A DNA stretch of 64,000 nt, from assembly GCA_007922305.1 (NCBI GenBank), contig ML677328.1:6346540-6410539 (forward strand), written 5' to 3'. Positions 1 to 12,110 of this stretch are shown here, piece after piece. The notes beneath the pieces are model-generated. The model worked only from the letters and a program-made list of their open reading frames with translations, made no database searches and was not told where the DNA came from. The stretch comes from Dermatemys mawii (lineage: Eukaryota; Chordata; Testudines; Dermatemydidae). The first letter of the stretch is position 1. Each line of letters begins with the position of its first letter. The position numbers and the translations under genes are program-made.

Positions 1-624
1 CAGAGCACCTTTTTAAGTTTTAAAGTGGCAGAACCAGACCCATCGAGAGAAATCTGAGACCCTTGTGCATCTTGCTTTCTGAGGCCATCCCCTCCCATTT
101 CACTTTATTTATATAGTTCTGGACCCCAGCACAACTGCCCCCCCTTTCACTGCAAAGGCAGATCAGAGGGTCCAGGGATTATGTGATTCTGGAAGATGTA
201 AGTAGAAAAATTAACAGCTGATTTTCAGGGAGGAAGGAAATACTTTTGTGGGTAAAGCCTCCCCTGCCCTTCCCTCTCTTCCTCACCCACACTATTTTCC
301 TGTATGTATTACTCTACTCATTTCAGGCACTCACAAACTGAGCCTTTTCTGATTTCAACTGAATTTAATTTCCCCCTCACTGGATCAGAGTGATAAGTAC
401 CCATTTTAAAACATCCATTATGAAATATGAACCTTTTGTTTTCAACTGAAATCCACTGAAAATAAGAGTTTGGACTGTTTTGTGGAATAATAAAACACAA
501 TACTCTCGAATACAAGAAAAGAAAGAGACTAAACTCTTCCCTACGAGGGCAATCTGAAAAGCCTGCACAGAGAAAAAAGTAATATTATATTCCAAATATT
601 GTAACAAACAACACCACTTGGCTC
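1..624. other. Non-coding sequence, no feature recognised
   Basis: Mixed AT-rich sequence. The open frames here (minus strand, about 318-607) begin at arbitrary ATGs, overlap one another in two frames, and show no domain or splice context. I see no recognisable repeat in this stretch. Confidence 0.6.
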
Positions 625-630
625 TTTATT

Positions 631-775
631 AATATTTATTGGGACCTAGCACCTAGAGGCTCCAGTCGAGATTGGGACCCCATTGTGCCAGATGCTCCAT
701 AAACACAGGAAAACACATTGCCTTTTCCCTGCCCTCAAAAGCTTGCAACCTCATTTGAAGCAACATACAGGTGAC
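631..775 (+). repeat. Old dispersed amniote repeat, copy 1 of 3
   Basis: The segment contains the phrases 'AGCACCTAGAGGC', 'CCCCATTGTGCCAGATGC' and 'CCTGCCC..AAAGCTTGCAA'. The same order of phrases recurs near 56.95 kb and, on the opposite strand, near 30.35 kb. It is an old family recalled from turtle and crocodilian sequence; I cannot assign a class. Divergence between the copies is high and no target duplication can be read. Confidence 0.6.
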
Positions 776-3717
776 TGTGACAAACACTAGGAGTGAATAG
801 GAGAAGGAAGCAATTCTGCAATGCTGCTATAATTCATAATAGCTCCCAGGGCTACCCTATCTTACTCCATGCCAGCCTCCAGAGCAGCCAAGCATCAGGA
901 AGGAAACAAATGTGTCTTAGAGCCATCTTCACTTTCCTTGCCTGTGCTTACATTCTATAAGAGGCTTCGCACAGAATCTGGCTGATTGTCAAAGCAAACC
1001 TTCTAAAACAATCTACATTGCAGCTGTTGTTTAGTCGGGAGTAAGGGTATGAACCAAGGCTACCTGAAGCCAATGAGACCTTTTCCACTAATTTCAATGG
1101 GCTTTGGATCAGGCCCCAGAAAGGAACAGGTGAAGAAGCAAGGTTTCACTCATATACTTTAATTGAACAGGTCAGAATTATAAACTGGACAGGGATATAC
1201 AAATGAGTAGAATAGTTTCCCATTGCTTAGCTCACTCAACTCTCTCACATCCTCAATTAAGAGTTTATTTTTCTTTATTCATTTTATACAGTTATATATC
1301 TTGTAATGTACACAATTTTCCCTCTTTCTGCTTTTCAACAAAGGAGGAGATTGCTAAGCACCATCTCTCAAGTACTATTAACAATCCACTGTACCTAAAA
1401 GAGTTACATTGCCTTTACACAAATATTGGCCAAGACTATCAGCTGAAATTTGGTACCATTGTACATATTCAGATATTCTTACTTCCAGGAAAAAGTGTAA
1501 AGAGGCCAAGCATGGATAAGAAATTAACTACTTAAAGAAAGTCAATTTTTAAACATGTTATATAGAGTTATTCAACTACAAATGAAATTAGGTAAAGCAA
1601 AGATCACTTAAGTGCATAAGATTCTACTGCGATTAATCAGATTAATTAAATAGCACACTTTATCCAAAATTAACAATGATATCTGATGCATGCCAGTATT
1701 TCCTTGTATTTAGAACTGGGAAAAAACAAAGGCATCTCAGACAGTGTATAATAATTGTAATTTTTTTTTTAATGCAAAAGATTGTAATTTCATGTTTAAG
1801 AACTATTTAAGTTGTAATGTGTGATTCTATATTGAATAATGACTCTTTAAATGGCACTGTAGGAATCTATTTCATGACATTTCCAAGATCATCTTTGCAA
1901 ATAAGATGACTAGGGTTCCCCCCACACACATCCCAAGTGCCTGGATACAGGTCAAGTGGTGTTCTTTTGGTTTAGTGCATCTCATAAACAGTAGCTCTCG
2001 GCTATTTAGGATGAATGAAAAGTTGATGAATATGTATCTGAGGTGTAATCATCTGTATACCTAAATCCTTCTCTTTGAATTTACACTAGTTAATAATTCT
2101 GTTGATGATGCATAAGTTGGAACAGAATCTAGCTCTGTTGTCTCTGAGTAATATTATGTATAATATCTAATTACTTTAGTGAAATACACTTTAACTACAT
2201 GAGATTCTGAATACTCAGAGAGAGTAGACAAGAAAAAATATCAACTACTTATCTGCGCAGACCCCAGAGAAAAAGAAAAAGCCAATGGAAAAGGAGAGGG
2301 GAACACAGCTTTAAACGGTTAGCTACAAAATAGCTTAATTAGAGCTACTGATGACTGTCCCACCCACATTTAAAGTACCTGCTACCAGACAGAAGCATTT
2401 TGGCAAAGGGCCTTTGAAAAAGAAAAAGGTGAACCCAAACAGAATAATTCAATGATGGCTAGACAGCCAAAAGGGATAATTGTGCTAATTAATGCTAGAA
2501 AAAGGAACCAGGCTCTTAACAATGCCCTTAACATCCAGAGATTTGTGTGGAAGAAATCCTGTGATTGGCCTGAATACTCTGGCATTTTAAGTATAAGGAG
2601 AGCTGCACAGCATTGGTGAGACTGCACTGAGAGAGTATAGCAAAACTGCTTCAGGATGCTAAGTCTTGAGGCAGGATGAAGAAAGAGAAATTTTGTGATT
2701 GATGTGGGAAGACATGACCGCAGTGTGGAAGGAAACATTGATAGGAAATGGAAAGACATCTTTTCCAGATGATATAATTAGGGTTTAAAGGACCAAATTA
2801 TGACTCTATTTAGCCACAGGTCTGATTAACAGGTATGAGTTGCATGAAAGCTCAAAGGAAATGAGAAATACAAAACTGAATGATCAGCTTTTCTCCTGGG
2901 TCCATCAGCTTCAAAGCTCTCAATGCACACAAGTCTCTGACTCAGTCTTTGACAAAGACTTTTGACTTTGTCAAAACCCTAGAGAAAACATTCCATAGTG
3001 CAGCAGAGACTCAAGAGCTTTCAGTCAGCTGGATTTAATTTGTGTGGGTTTGTGCAAAGAGGTCTGGGTTCTTATGTAGATTGTCCCAAAACCAAGAGCC
3101 ATGGCTGGGACATCTCCATAAGGAGACAGCAATCAAATCAATACCTTCAAGACCAAGGAGACACAATACAAGAAAGACCTCAATCTCTCCTGATTTTCTA
3201 GGACTTCTTCACTAGAAGAGGATGAAGCATTGAATATTGTTTTCTGTGTATTGCTTCATTCATTTTAACAGACTATGGGACCTGCTGCAGGGCAGTTGAG
3301 ACCAGACTGCTCTTATTCTATCTGGTGGCCCACAGACTCAGATCCTGTTGGACATAAGAGAAAAAAGTGCTCGTAAAAGCAAAGAGAACTGCATCATCCA
3401 GAGGGCTACAAGTCCTCAATCTGCAATTGTTACAGGAACAGAAAAACTGGAAGGTTGGTACCAATCTGGTCTTCAGCGGTGGACTTTAATACTAAGGAAG
3501 AAATTTTCATTAAAATGCCTATGTAATCAAAGAGGATGTGGCTATTTCCTCTATGAGCTCTGGAATGGCACACGAATATTTACATGAGAAAATTATTTTT
3601 ATTCATTTTAGTTGATGTATCTTATTTTTTGAAATAACTTTTTATTTTTTCCTAACTTTAGAAGGAACAACTGACTACAAGACTGAAATCTAGTTTCACC
3701 AAACTATAAATCTTGAA
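776..3717. other. Non-coding AT-rich stretch
   Basis: About 2.9 kb without a supported gene. A short piece near 1059-1110 has the 'TTTCAATGGG...GGATCAGGCCCC' wording common to ancient amniote repeats. Frames at 1203-1535 (+) and 2382-2759 (-) lack domain character and look like chance frames. A short CA-rich run sits at 3718-3740. Confidence 0.5.
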
Positions 3718-3742
3718 ACACACACACATAGAAGACACACAG

Positions 3743-4052
3743 TTACCTTACAGTAACTAGGCTCTTCAAGATGGTTTTTCCAAATGTATCCCATTTTTGG
3801 TGTACACGCACCTCACATGTGCAAGATCAAAATCTTTTGACCAGTAAAGCCTATTTGGGTTGCATCTTCGCCCATCATATCCTTGTGACCCCAACCACCC
3901 AAGACCATACAAGACAGAGTGGTCCAACCTTCTTTCAGTTCCCTAAACCATCATCCCAGCAGAGATGGACTCTAAAAGAGTAGGGATGGAGGGTGGGTTG
4001 TGGGATCTACATAGACAAAACATTTTGCAGGACAATGGTTACTGTAAGGTAA
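3743..4052. mobile_element. Element bounded by perfect 15-bp inverted repeats
   Basis: The left end TTACCTTACAGTAAC (3743-3757) is the exact reverse complement of the right end GTTACTGTAAGGTAA (4038-4052), giving a 310-bp unit. The left side continues with 'CTCTTCAAGATG', which I associate from memory with a large middle-repetitive turtle family with inverted ends, possibly DIRS-like. That class assignment is inference. No flanking duplication is evident, so this may be the inverted terminal part of a larger element that continues to the right. Confidence 0.5.
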
Positions 4053-4800
4053 GCAATCATTCATCTGTGTGCATGTCATGTACAATAACTGGCTATCAGG
4101 TCCCAAATTTATAGCAGGAGGTTCTGTGCTACAGCTAGCTGACTAAGAATTGCAGAACTGTTCTCCCAAATTTGGCATTTGATCTAGTCACCAAAACCGG
4201 AGTGCAATATTTGGTAAGATATGGACTGAGCTGTAAGGATGCCCCACAAATCTCAGATGTAGGCCTATTCTTAAGCATGCTAAGGAGATTGCCCAGGGCT
4301 CTAGTTAAAAAGGCTTAATGCCTGAGGGAATCTGCTCATATGACACTGCTAGAGTCATATATGCTAGTTGATAAGAGACCATAATGCACTAAGTGAATCA
4401 CTTGTATAATCTCTGTGCAGAGGTGGCCTAACCTTTCACAGCCTTCCCTAAAACCATAAATAAATGGAGTGATTTCCCAAAAGGCAAAAGGTAGCAAGCT
4501 GAAATGGCAGCTGCCAACAAGGCAGAAGACTGAATATATGCTAAACTAACTAAACTAAAATGTACAAATATTCACAATTGGATTAGGGTAAAGATGTTAT
4601 AGGCCTACACTACACTGTTGAGTCCTATCTCACTGCTACAGGTGGTAAGAGGTAGATTGTCAGGGTCACTGCTTAATAACACCTTCTGGTGAAGGGCACT
4701 AAGACATCCAGGGTGCAGGTAGAATCCCAATTGCTGGACAAAAATTCCAATCTCGTGTGCATGAGGCACATTGGCACCAAAAGTGAAATGCATCTGGGCA
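4053..4800. repeat. Possible continuation of the inverted-repeat element
   Basis: The text immediately right of the 3743-4052 unit (for example 'GGATGCCCCACAAATCTCAG', 'CTTAATGCCTGAGGGAATC', 'ACATCCAGGGTGCAGG') resembles in wording and order the interior of the same middle-repetitive family, but it is heavily diverged and has no long open frame. This is a memory-based similarity. Confidence 0.3.
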
Positions 4801-7800
4801 AAGACTCAAAAAACCACCATAAATTCTCCCCCTCACCCAACTCTTAGAGTTAAGCCTCTCTTACCTAGTGACACTAGTTTTAGGTAAGTATTCCCCTGCA
4901 TAAAAAGTATCTCAGTAGTAACAACTTCTTAGCTTAAGTCTCCTAGAACTAATTCTTGACACGGTGAGCCAAGGCTGCATTACACCTTTTTAAAAAAAAT
5001 ACACAGCTTTCCCAAAAAGCAAGCTCCCAAATCATTTCCAGATCAGCCTCTGTATGGGCAAAAACCCTTTTCATTAAAAGAATAAGATTAAAGGAACAGT
5101 TAAATATGTTGACCCAGCTATCAATTTACATGGCAGCTACAACAGGAAAGAAATCATAACTTAAAAGGGGGGTGGAAAGCAACAATGTAACAAAAGTGTT
5201 AGCAGCTCACTTAGACTTTGGCCTGTTTGTGAATAATTAGAAAAATCTAAATGGATTGAAGAGATATAGTCTCAAGAGATAGAATTAGAGTTCCTTTCAC
5301 TTTGATGCATTGAAAAATAAGAAGTTAAGAAATTCAGCATAATAATAAGAATGATCACAAAATACCTCCCTCCTCCTCTAATTTACAGCACCTTAAATTA
5401 CTACCACCAATTTAAATAAAAGCAGAGGCTTTTTAGTTGCTTTTTTCATGTTTAATCCATAATTTGTTTCATTATCTTGTTTTAGAACTAACTTGCACAA
5501 TAACTATTGCACATGATCTGCACATGATCTGCTGCACCTTCCACATCTGAGGACAAACAAGAACCTCTTTCTCATACTATGTAGCCAAACTGTTACATAA
5601 GAATCAGAAGGCATGTCATCAGCACATATGCCCAGACCTTAAATTAAAAAGGAGTTCTCCAATATGTCTACGTGTAATACATGCCACCTAAGCACCCCCT
5701 TGTAGTCAAAGGTCATACTGCAGCACTCCATCTCTGTTTTCATGTCTTCAGGGTCCCATAGGAACTGTAGGCTATTGTATTTAAAACATTCCCCTTCCTA
5801 GGTCCAATTCATTCAGTCCTCAGGGTCAACACATTGGTCCTCCAAGCCCCAGCCCCACTTCAGTGGCTCTCTGTCTCCCTTCGGTAGGGAGTCATTCCCC
5901 ATCCTCCTTTCCAGAGCTGGGTCCCAATTCAATCACCACTTTCCAGGTTTTTCCTGTCTGGAGCAGAGTCTTCAGACTATTCCTCCCTCTTGCCTTAGCA
6001 GACTACTCCCAGTCCTCCCAGCTGGGGCAACTCATATACTTTTCCCTGACTTTCCTCAGTCCCTGCCACAATTCCCTAAGCTTCACCCCTCTCTTCAGCT
6101 TCCTGCTGCTCTTTATAGGGGAATCATTTATCCTCCATCAAACACCATCAAGGTTGTTAACACACAGCAGTGGTGGCTCCTTCACAAAGCAGAGTTGGCT
6201 GGCCCCAAGCCTCCACTCAGTGAGGGTCAAGGCTCCCTTACACTACTCAATATAAAGCAATACGGAAATCAGCTGGCCAGAAAGAATAATGTTTATAATA
6301 CAATTTTGTTCCTTAAAATGAACAACAGCTGACTTAAATTTTGTTGCTTTCTTTTCCAAATCAAAATACATGGAGAAAGTTAGTCATCTATTGTAAGAGA
6401 AAGTAATTTGTGGATTGAACCCTGCTGATAGGCAATCATACCTCTCCTCCTACCATTAAAGGTTTATTTTGTGGTTTGAAAGTTCCTGAATTTTAAGGGC
6501 TTCAGACAAAATAATGATAATTACAAGTCAATTAAAATATATTGAAATTGTTTATAGATTAGGAAGGTTTAGAATCAAATGTTATCCCACTAAAGTTTTT
6601 CATGAGCATGAGCAGTGTATCATATTTCAGGAAACAATCTGGGGTCAAGAGCTCAATACATGTGTGCAGCTCTTGCTTGTCAGGAAAAGGTTACAAAAAA
6701 TGACCTATGCAAAACTTCCTGCCTTCTGATATTTTTTTGCCAGTCTCCATTCCAAAGGTTTTCCATATAGTTGGAATTCTGCCCATGATCTCCATATCTC
6801 CGAAGAAATACTCTTTCCAGATGAGTTCCCCAGAACAGAGCTGTGTTTCTTAGAAGGCAAAGGGATATTTATAAAAAGTACAACATCCTGAAGGGCACAC
6901 CAGTTGGCTAATATACAATTATTCTATAATTTGACATGAAAGTCTGGTAGCAATTTACAAACATTATGAAGAGGCACCAATGTTCAAAGTATAAGGCTGT
7001 TGGATGCTATAGGGTGAACATTCAATACTTTAAAATAAAGCGGGTTCTCTTTGTTAGATTTCTTCTTCATTTTGTTTCAGTTCAGATTTAAATTTTTTAA
7101 ATAAAATCTATGTTAATTTACAACCTTTGAAGTTTTATCCAATCTGTTTTTTTTCAAATGTGACATTCTAATGCCCTCTAATAAACATGCAGAATGGTCC
7201 CAATAATAGAGTAGTTCCTTTTCTAGATGTTTTATTATATTTGTTGATGTTAATGATTTGCTAGTTTTATTTCCTTTCAAATATAACCTACTTGTTTCTC
7301 AATATTCTTTAGAAAAAGAACTCAACTGACCTCAGGCATTAGCCTGAAAAATGCATTTTGACACACAGATGAAAGAAAAGATAATTTAGTGTACTATTTA
7401 CCAATTGAAGGGTCACACCCCAATACATGAAGCTGTACCCATAAACTTACATCCATTCCCCTATAGCTCAACCACACAGATACACACCCTTCAGCAAAGT
7501 GCCGCCCCTTTGAATGAAAAATGCTGTTTAGTTTTGTTCATGTTTCAGTTTTACTGATCTCTCTTTATACATATGCTACTTCTTAAATCACCTAATCTAT
7601 GCTTTGTATAAGTAGAACTGCATTCTATACAAATGGCAAAACCAGGATTTTGTAAAATGAAGTTTTGGAATATTAAACTCAAATTATAAATAAAAGAAAA
7701 GGATATGACTTTGTGGCCTCACGTTGCACAGCCATAAATCCTGTTAATGCAGGTGGGCTCAAATCAAGCATGTATATCAAGAGAAGACTATTTTCAAAAC

Positions 7801-7915
7801 AATGTAACTATAATTGAAATGAAAGTGTATGTGAAGAGCTGACTTACACAAATAAATATTAGAAAACTACACTTTAAGGGGAGATTATCAAAGGGATGAG
7901 TGGGTGTCAGAAGAA
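4801..7915. other. Non-coding AT-rich stretch
   Basis: Repeat-poor sequence with no gene that I can support. The 130-codon plus frame at 5863-6255 is rich in Ser, Pro, Leu and Phe and falls in a pyrimidine-rich tract, so it is best read as a compositional frame. A 10-bp local duplication 'GCACATGATCT' lies near 5509-5530. Confidence 0.5.
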
Positions 7916-7990
7916 ATGGATTTAAATCACCATTTTAATCATGATTTTAATCAGGAAGCAGTAAATCTTGATTTAAATAATCTTATTTTC
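7916..7990. repeat. TTTAAATC-rich palindromic patch
   Basis: Several near-palindromic words occur together (GGATTTAAATCACC, AATCATGATTTTAATC, TTGATTTAAATAATC). This resembles the core of a dispersed 'GATTTAAATC' repeat I recall from turtles. The following bases to about 8110 ('GGTGGAAACCGTCAGAACAC') may belong to the same element. Its class is unknown. Confidence 0.35.
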
Positions 7991-8465
7991 CATTTGTACT
8001 TTTTAGTTATTTTCCTAAAGAAAGGCTCTCTCTCTCACTGGGTGGAAACCGTCAGAACACATTGATATGGAACCAAATATGGCCTTTGCCTAAACTTAGT
8101 ACTTATTTTTATTAACTCAAAGGATACACTATATCTATAAAACTGTATTTAATATCTATACTTACATACTTAATTAAGTAATATACTTAAGTGCAGCATG
8201 TGACATGGTGCCATATTTATAAAGCTCAAGTTGACGTCAAAAGTTAGGGATGTTTTCCCCCTGATTCTGTATGTAACTAAAAAAGTCACACCATTTAAAC
8301 TCACTAGAATTTGAGGCATTTTCATTGATGCAGTCTATTATATTTGTTTAAATGATTTTAGTAGCTTATAATAAGTTTAGGTATTAAATGTTTTAATATT
8401 TTCAACTTTAATTTTAAAACAGGTTTATTTTTAAAAAGATGTAAAAAAAAATGTAACCGTATTTT
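7991..8465. other. AT-rich non-coding stretch
   Basis: Poly-A and poly-T runs and TTAATTAAGTAATATAC-type words; no gene or clear repeat beyond the possible extension of the TTTAAATC element into the first 100 bases. Confidence 0.45.
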
Positions 8466-8645
8466 TTTTAAAAAAAATCATAGGATTAAAAGGGACAGCA
8501 AGGGCCATCTAGCCTAACCCCCTGCCAGGATGCAGATTGTGTCTAAACCATCCTAGACAGATGGCTATCGTAGATGCCTTTTGAAAAACTCCAGTGAAGG
8601 AGCTTCCAAACCACTGGATGTATACCCACACTAATGGGAGTTAGG
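8466..8645 (+). mobile_element. CR1 LINE fragment
   Basis: The sequence 'GGCCATCTAGCCTAACCCCC', then 'TGCCAGGATGCAG', 'CATCCTAGACAGATGGCTAT' and 'CTCCAGTGAAGGAGCTTCC', matches the wording and order of CR1 sequence found in birds and turtles. Only about 180 bp survive, with no open frame. It is an old, truncated copy. Confidence 0.65.
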
Positions 8646-8964
8646 CACCCATCTGTTGCACACTTTCAATATGAGTTCAGTGACTAACGTCCCTTTGTGT
8701 TTTTGACATTTTTTTTTCTTTTGTATGGAAGCTGGAAACAGTTTAAGACATTGGCGCAAATGCTGGCTCTGTTTCTTTTGTGCAGCCCTGGCACCAATGC
8801 TAGCTGGTGGATTTAAAATCTAAGTCAGGGGTGCACTCACAAAATTTGGACCTACAAGAGTTGTCAAATAGAATTCTGATCACTTAATTCCCAGTCCTTT
8901 GTCTTAACCACCAAACCATTGTTGGTCCTATGTCTAGATGACAGGAAACACAACTGGAAATTGG
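8646..8964. other. Non-coding stretch
   Basis: No gene visible. The segment 8875-8920 ('CCCAGTCCTTTGTCTTAACC') may be the 5' part of the MIR-type element that follows. Confidence 0.4.
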
Positions 8965-9135
8965 GAATCCCACACTAACTCAACATGTGAGTAAATCACT
9001 CAGCTTCCTGCTGCCTCAGTTTTCCTGTATCTGCCTTACTGGGATATTGTGAAGCTTTGTCAGCTACTTAATGATCTTAAAAGCTTTTTGAGATCTTTAG
9101 ACAGAAGGTGTGCTATAAACTTTATGTATTTTTAA
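8965..9135 (+). mobile_element. MIR-type SINE remnant
   Basis: The order of motifs is that of MIR-family SINEs: 'CACTCAGC', 'TGCCTCAGTTTTCCTGTATC', 'TTACTGGGATATTGTGAAG', 'CTTTTTGAGATCTTTAGA' and 'GTGCTATAAA'. These correspond to the MIR core and its LINE2-like tail. The copy is old and substituted throughout. No target duplication is readable. Confidence 0.6.
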
Positions 9136-11284
9136 ATGAGAGTGTGTGCTTTTTTTGATGGGGGTGATTAAAAACTAAAAAAAAGTTACATGCTACTGAA
9201 AAATCACTAGTGAGTATATTTAGTTGGCATTTGCTAAGATTTTAACAAAGTCCAATGAAGATCTGCCCCTTTGTAACTTCATTGCACACGCGCTCTTCTC
9301 AGGAGCTGATGTGCAAATGCAGCTTTTGGTAAAAAGTAGCATGAGAAGGGTTCTAAATGCCTCACTGAAAGTCACACAGCAGAAACTACTTTAACATCTG
9401 CAATACTAAAACAAATTCCACTGCCTATGAGAAGAACCCACCTCCTTATCTGCATGGTAGGCTCCCATTACAATTTTAGCTGAATACTGAAGGTTTTCTT
9501 CAAATTCTAAGCTTTCATTAAAGAAGTGAAGATTCTATCTTTTTCTAAGAATGAGGGCAATCTTCTTCACAGATCAAATCTGTTAATTTTTCTGTCAAAT
9601 TCAGCTAACAATAAAGTGCCACTACTAGAAGGCAATAGATTAAGCATACGTTGACTATACTTTGCCAGGGCAATGTTAAGAAAACAAAAATAAAACCAGA
9701 AACACTTGGAGCCTATTGAGCTTTAAACTTTTTTCTTTAATTACCACATATTTCACCACTCATGTTGTTTTATTAATTTTTGCATTTCACTCAACTTGGA
9801 TAATGAAAATAGATTAGTGAGTTTTAATTTTGTTTATTTTGTAGCCACTTTGAGCTTCCAGCTGTTATGGTCTCACACAATACCCTAATGTCTGGATGAA
9901 AATGCTGCAGGGCAGTGTATAAAAAAATTAACAGATTTTATAGAAAACCACAGAAACAGTTCTATTACTATTATTTTCTGAAAATATATTTTAAAAAATC
10001 CCATCTACTACCCCCCTTTTTTTTTTTGGCTTTAAATAGAACCAACTTCTGGGGCTAAACTTCCTGGCAGCATCACTTTAATATATGGCCTTATTCAACA
10101 GTTTACACAACATAGCAACTTATAAATGTAATTTCTTTCTGAAAGGCAAACATCAGTAAGTGAGAATTAGAAATGAAAAAATGATGGTATTAAATTTTGT
10201 TTGTGTCTGAGTGTCTAGAGAAATCATACACATTAAACATAAGATAACAATAGCTTAAACTAATTCCATTATGTCTATGAATAAGCTTTTCATTTGGTCA
10301 TTTTCACATCCTGTAATTATTGCAGAGGAAACACAGGTTAAGGGTTCAACTAGCGCTTAAAATGTGTAATTACATCTACTAGACTTACCCTAAGGGTAAA
10401 AACTTCATGACCTAAAATGCAAGGCACCAAGTTCCTTTTACACATGCTGTCTGATGCTTCAATGGATATATTGATTATTAATATATGTCATCCTCAGACA
10501 AAAGATGCAGAGATTAAACCCACATATCAAGATTTCAAACAGGCTAACAATGTTATTTATCTGCAATAAATGATTAAAACAGTGTCATGAATATATTTTG
10601 CTCAAATCCATTCAGAGACATAATCTTGAAAATGGTTCAATACCTATACATTTCTCCATGTGTAGTACTTGAAATAACATTTTAAAAACAGCAAATGGGT
10701 GAGTAGGTATTTTGAAAAATTCTAAGTTTGTGTCAGGTTTTTACCTTTGATTTCAAGTAAATTATAATTGTACTAAGATCACAACTTTCCTTCAACTTAC
10801 CCACGGAAAATCCACAGTAAAAGTTTCAGTTTTCCAACGTTTCATGCAACAAAAACTAACAAAGAAAGAAAGGAACAATTAAGACCACAGAGATTCCACT
10901 TTTATGGACAGGCATAGGAACATGTACGCATCATGCGCTTAACCAGACTATACACTAATTTGAATTTAAGTCAGACAGTTTTGCAGTAGGCTTTGGTTTA
11001 TAGAAATAGGCTCAGCAACTGCTTTTTCTGTTTATCAAATATCCACCATAGTTTCACATAACACCAGTTCGCTGAGTTTTATGTATGTATTCATCTGTAG
11101 ACAGTACAAAGGGGAAGATAGCTCAGAGGCTATATGTCACAATTCAGTACACATTTAGCTAAACTATGCACTTAAGAAATATGCACCTCCAGAGGGATCA
11201 CATAAGAACCAATGGGGATAGACTGGAGCCAAGTGAGTTCTATGCAATATATAGAATTTGAATGTAAATGGAGTGGTTTTCTGG
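9136..11284. other. Non-coding AT-rich stretch
   Basis: About 2.1 kb of AT-rich sequence with homopolymer runs (for example T-rich at 10014-10028). There is no ORF of note on either strand and no recognised repeat. Confidence 0.5.
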
Positions 11285-12110
11285 CTATACCAAAAGGAGG
11301 ACAGGAGACGTTTAACATGGGTTTAATTAGGCGACAACTTTATTATTAGATATCTGGAGCTACCCGGCAGATAACAGTGTACTGTGTAGGTAACCTCATG
11401 TTTTCTGTAATTACCCAGTGAGGCTTCAACCAGCTTCCCCTCTTTTTCCACCCAGGTCCCTCCAGCAAATCCATTGCTAGGATCTTACCATCTACCCCCC
11501 TCCCCTCATAGGGTTGGCTGCCTGCTGTATCAATCATAGAAGTCCCCAATCACCCCCAATTTGTTCCTTTAATGAACACCTCTTTTTAGGTCCTTTTCCA
11601 GGCCATTTATCTGGTCACTGTCTACCTTTCCTCTAGAGTACCTGCACTGGACATCCCCCCTACACTTAAATAACGAGTTGTGACGTATGGCCTACTGCCC
11701 ATTGTGCCATGCATAAACAAAGCCTGAAACCCATCGTGAGGAAGGTGGAGAAAAAACCCTCGCTGCACTCAAGCCAACATGGTGGTAAGGGAAAAATTCC
11801 TTCCCATCCCCCTAGAAAAGGGGTGGCTAGCATGGTGCCCACAGCAGGTGTTGACCAAACCTGGCCTTTTACCACCTACAGAAGAGGGAAGGTGGGTCCT
11901 GCTTCAGCCTGTTCCCTGTAAAAGGGAGGTTTCAGGCACAAAGCTGCCCCTTTTATACCCTGCATCCTTAGGGGATGAATCAGGGACCACACTGACCCTT
12001 TTGCAGCAGTTTTCACCTCCAGCCATAAAGCACTGTTCCCTTCATTCAGCTAGCTAGCCAAATAACCCCCGCTTACAGGTAAAGGAAGATCAAGTCTAAT
12101 CCGGCAATTC
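11285..12110 (-). mobile_element. Retroelement-like unit with TATA and polyA signals
   Basis: This block is much richer in G and C than its flanks. Read on the minus strand it contains a good TATA box, GGGTATAAAAGG (about 11949-11960), and about 600 bases downstream an AATAAA polyadenylation signal (11339-11344). Spacing and order fit the promoter and polyA arrangement of an LTR or similar retroelement. Open frames on both strands (11346-12057) carry no domain. I cannot find matching TG...CA ends or a target duplication, so it may be truncated. The class is inference. Confidence 0.4.

Noticed and set aside
5863..6255. 130-codon plus frame, hydrophobic and Ser-rich
   Set aside because: It lies in a pyrimidine-rich tract; no domain, no acceptor or donor at its ends.
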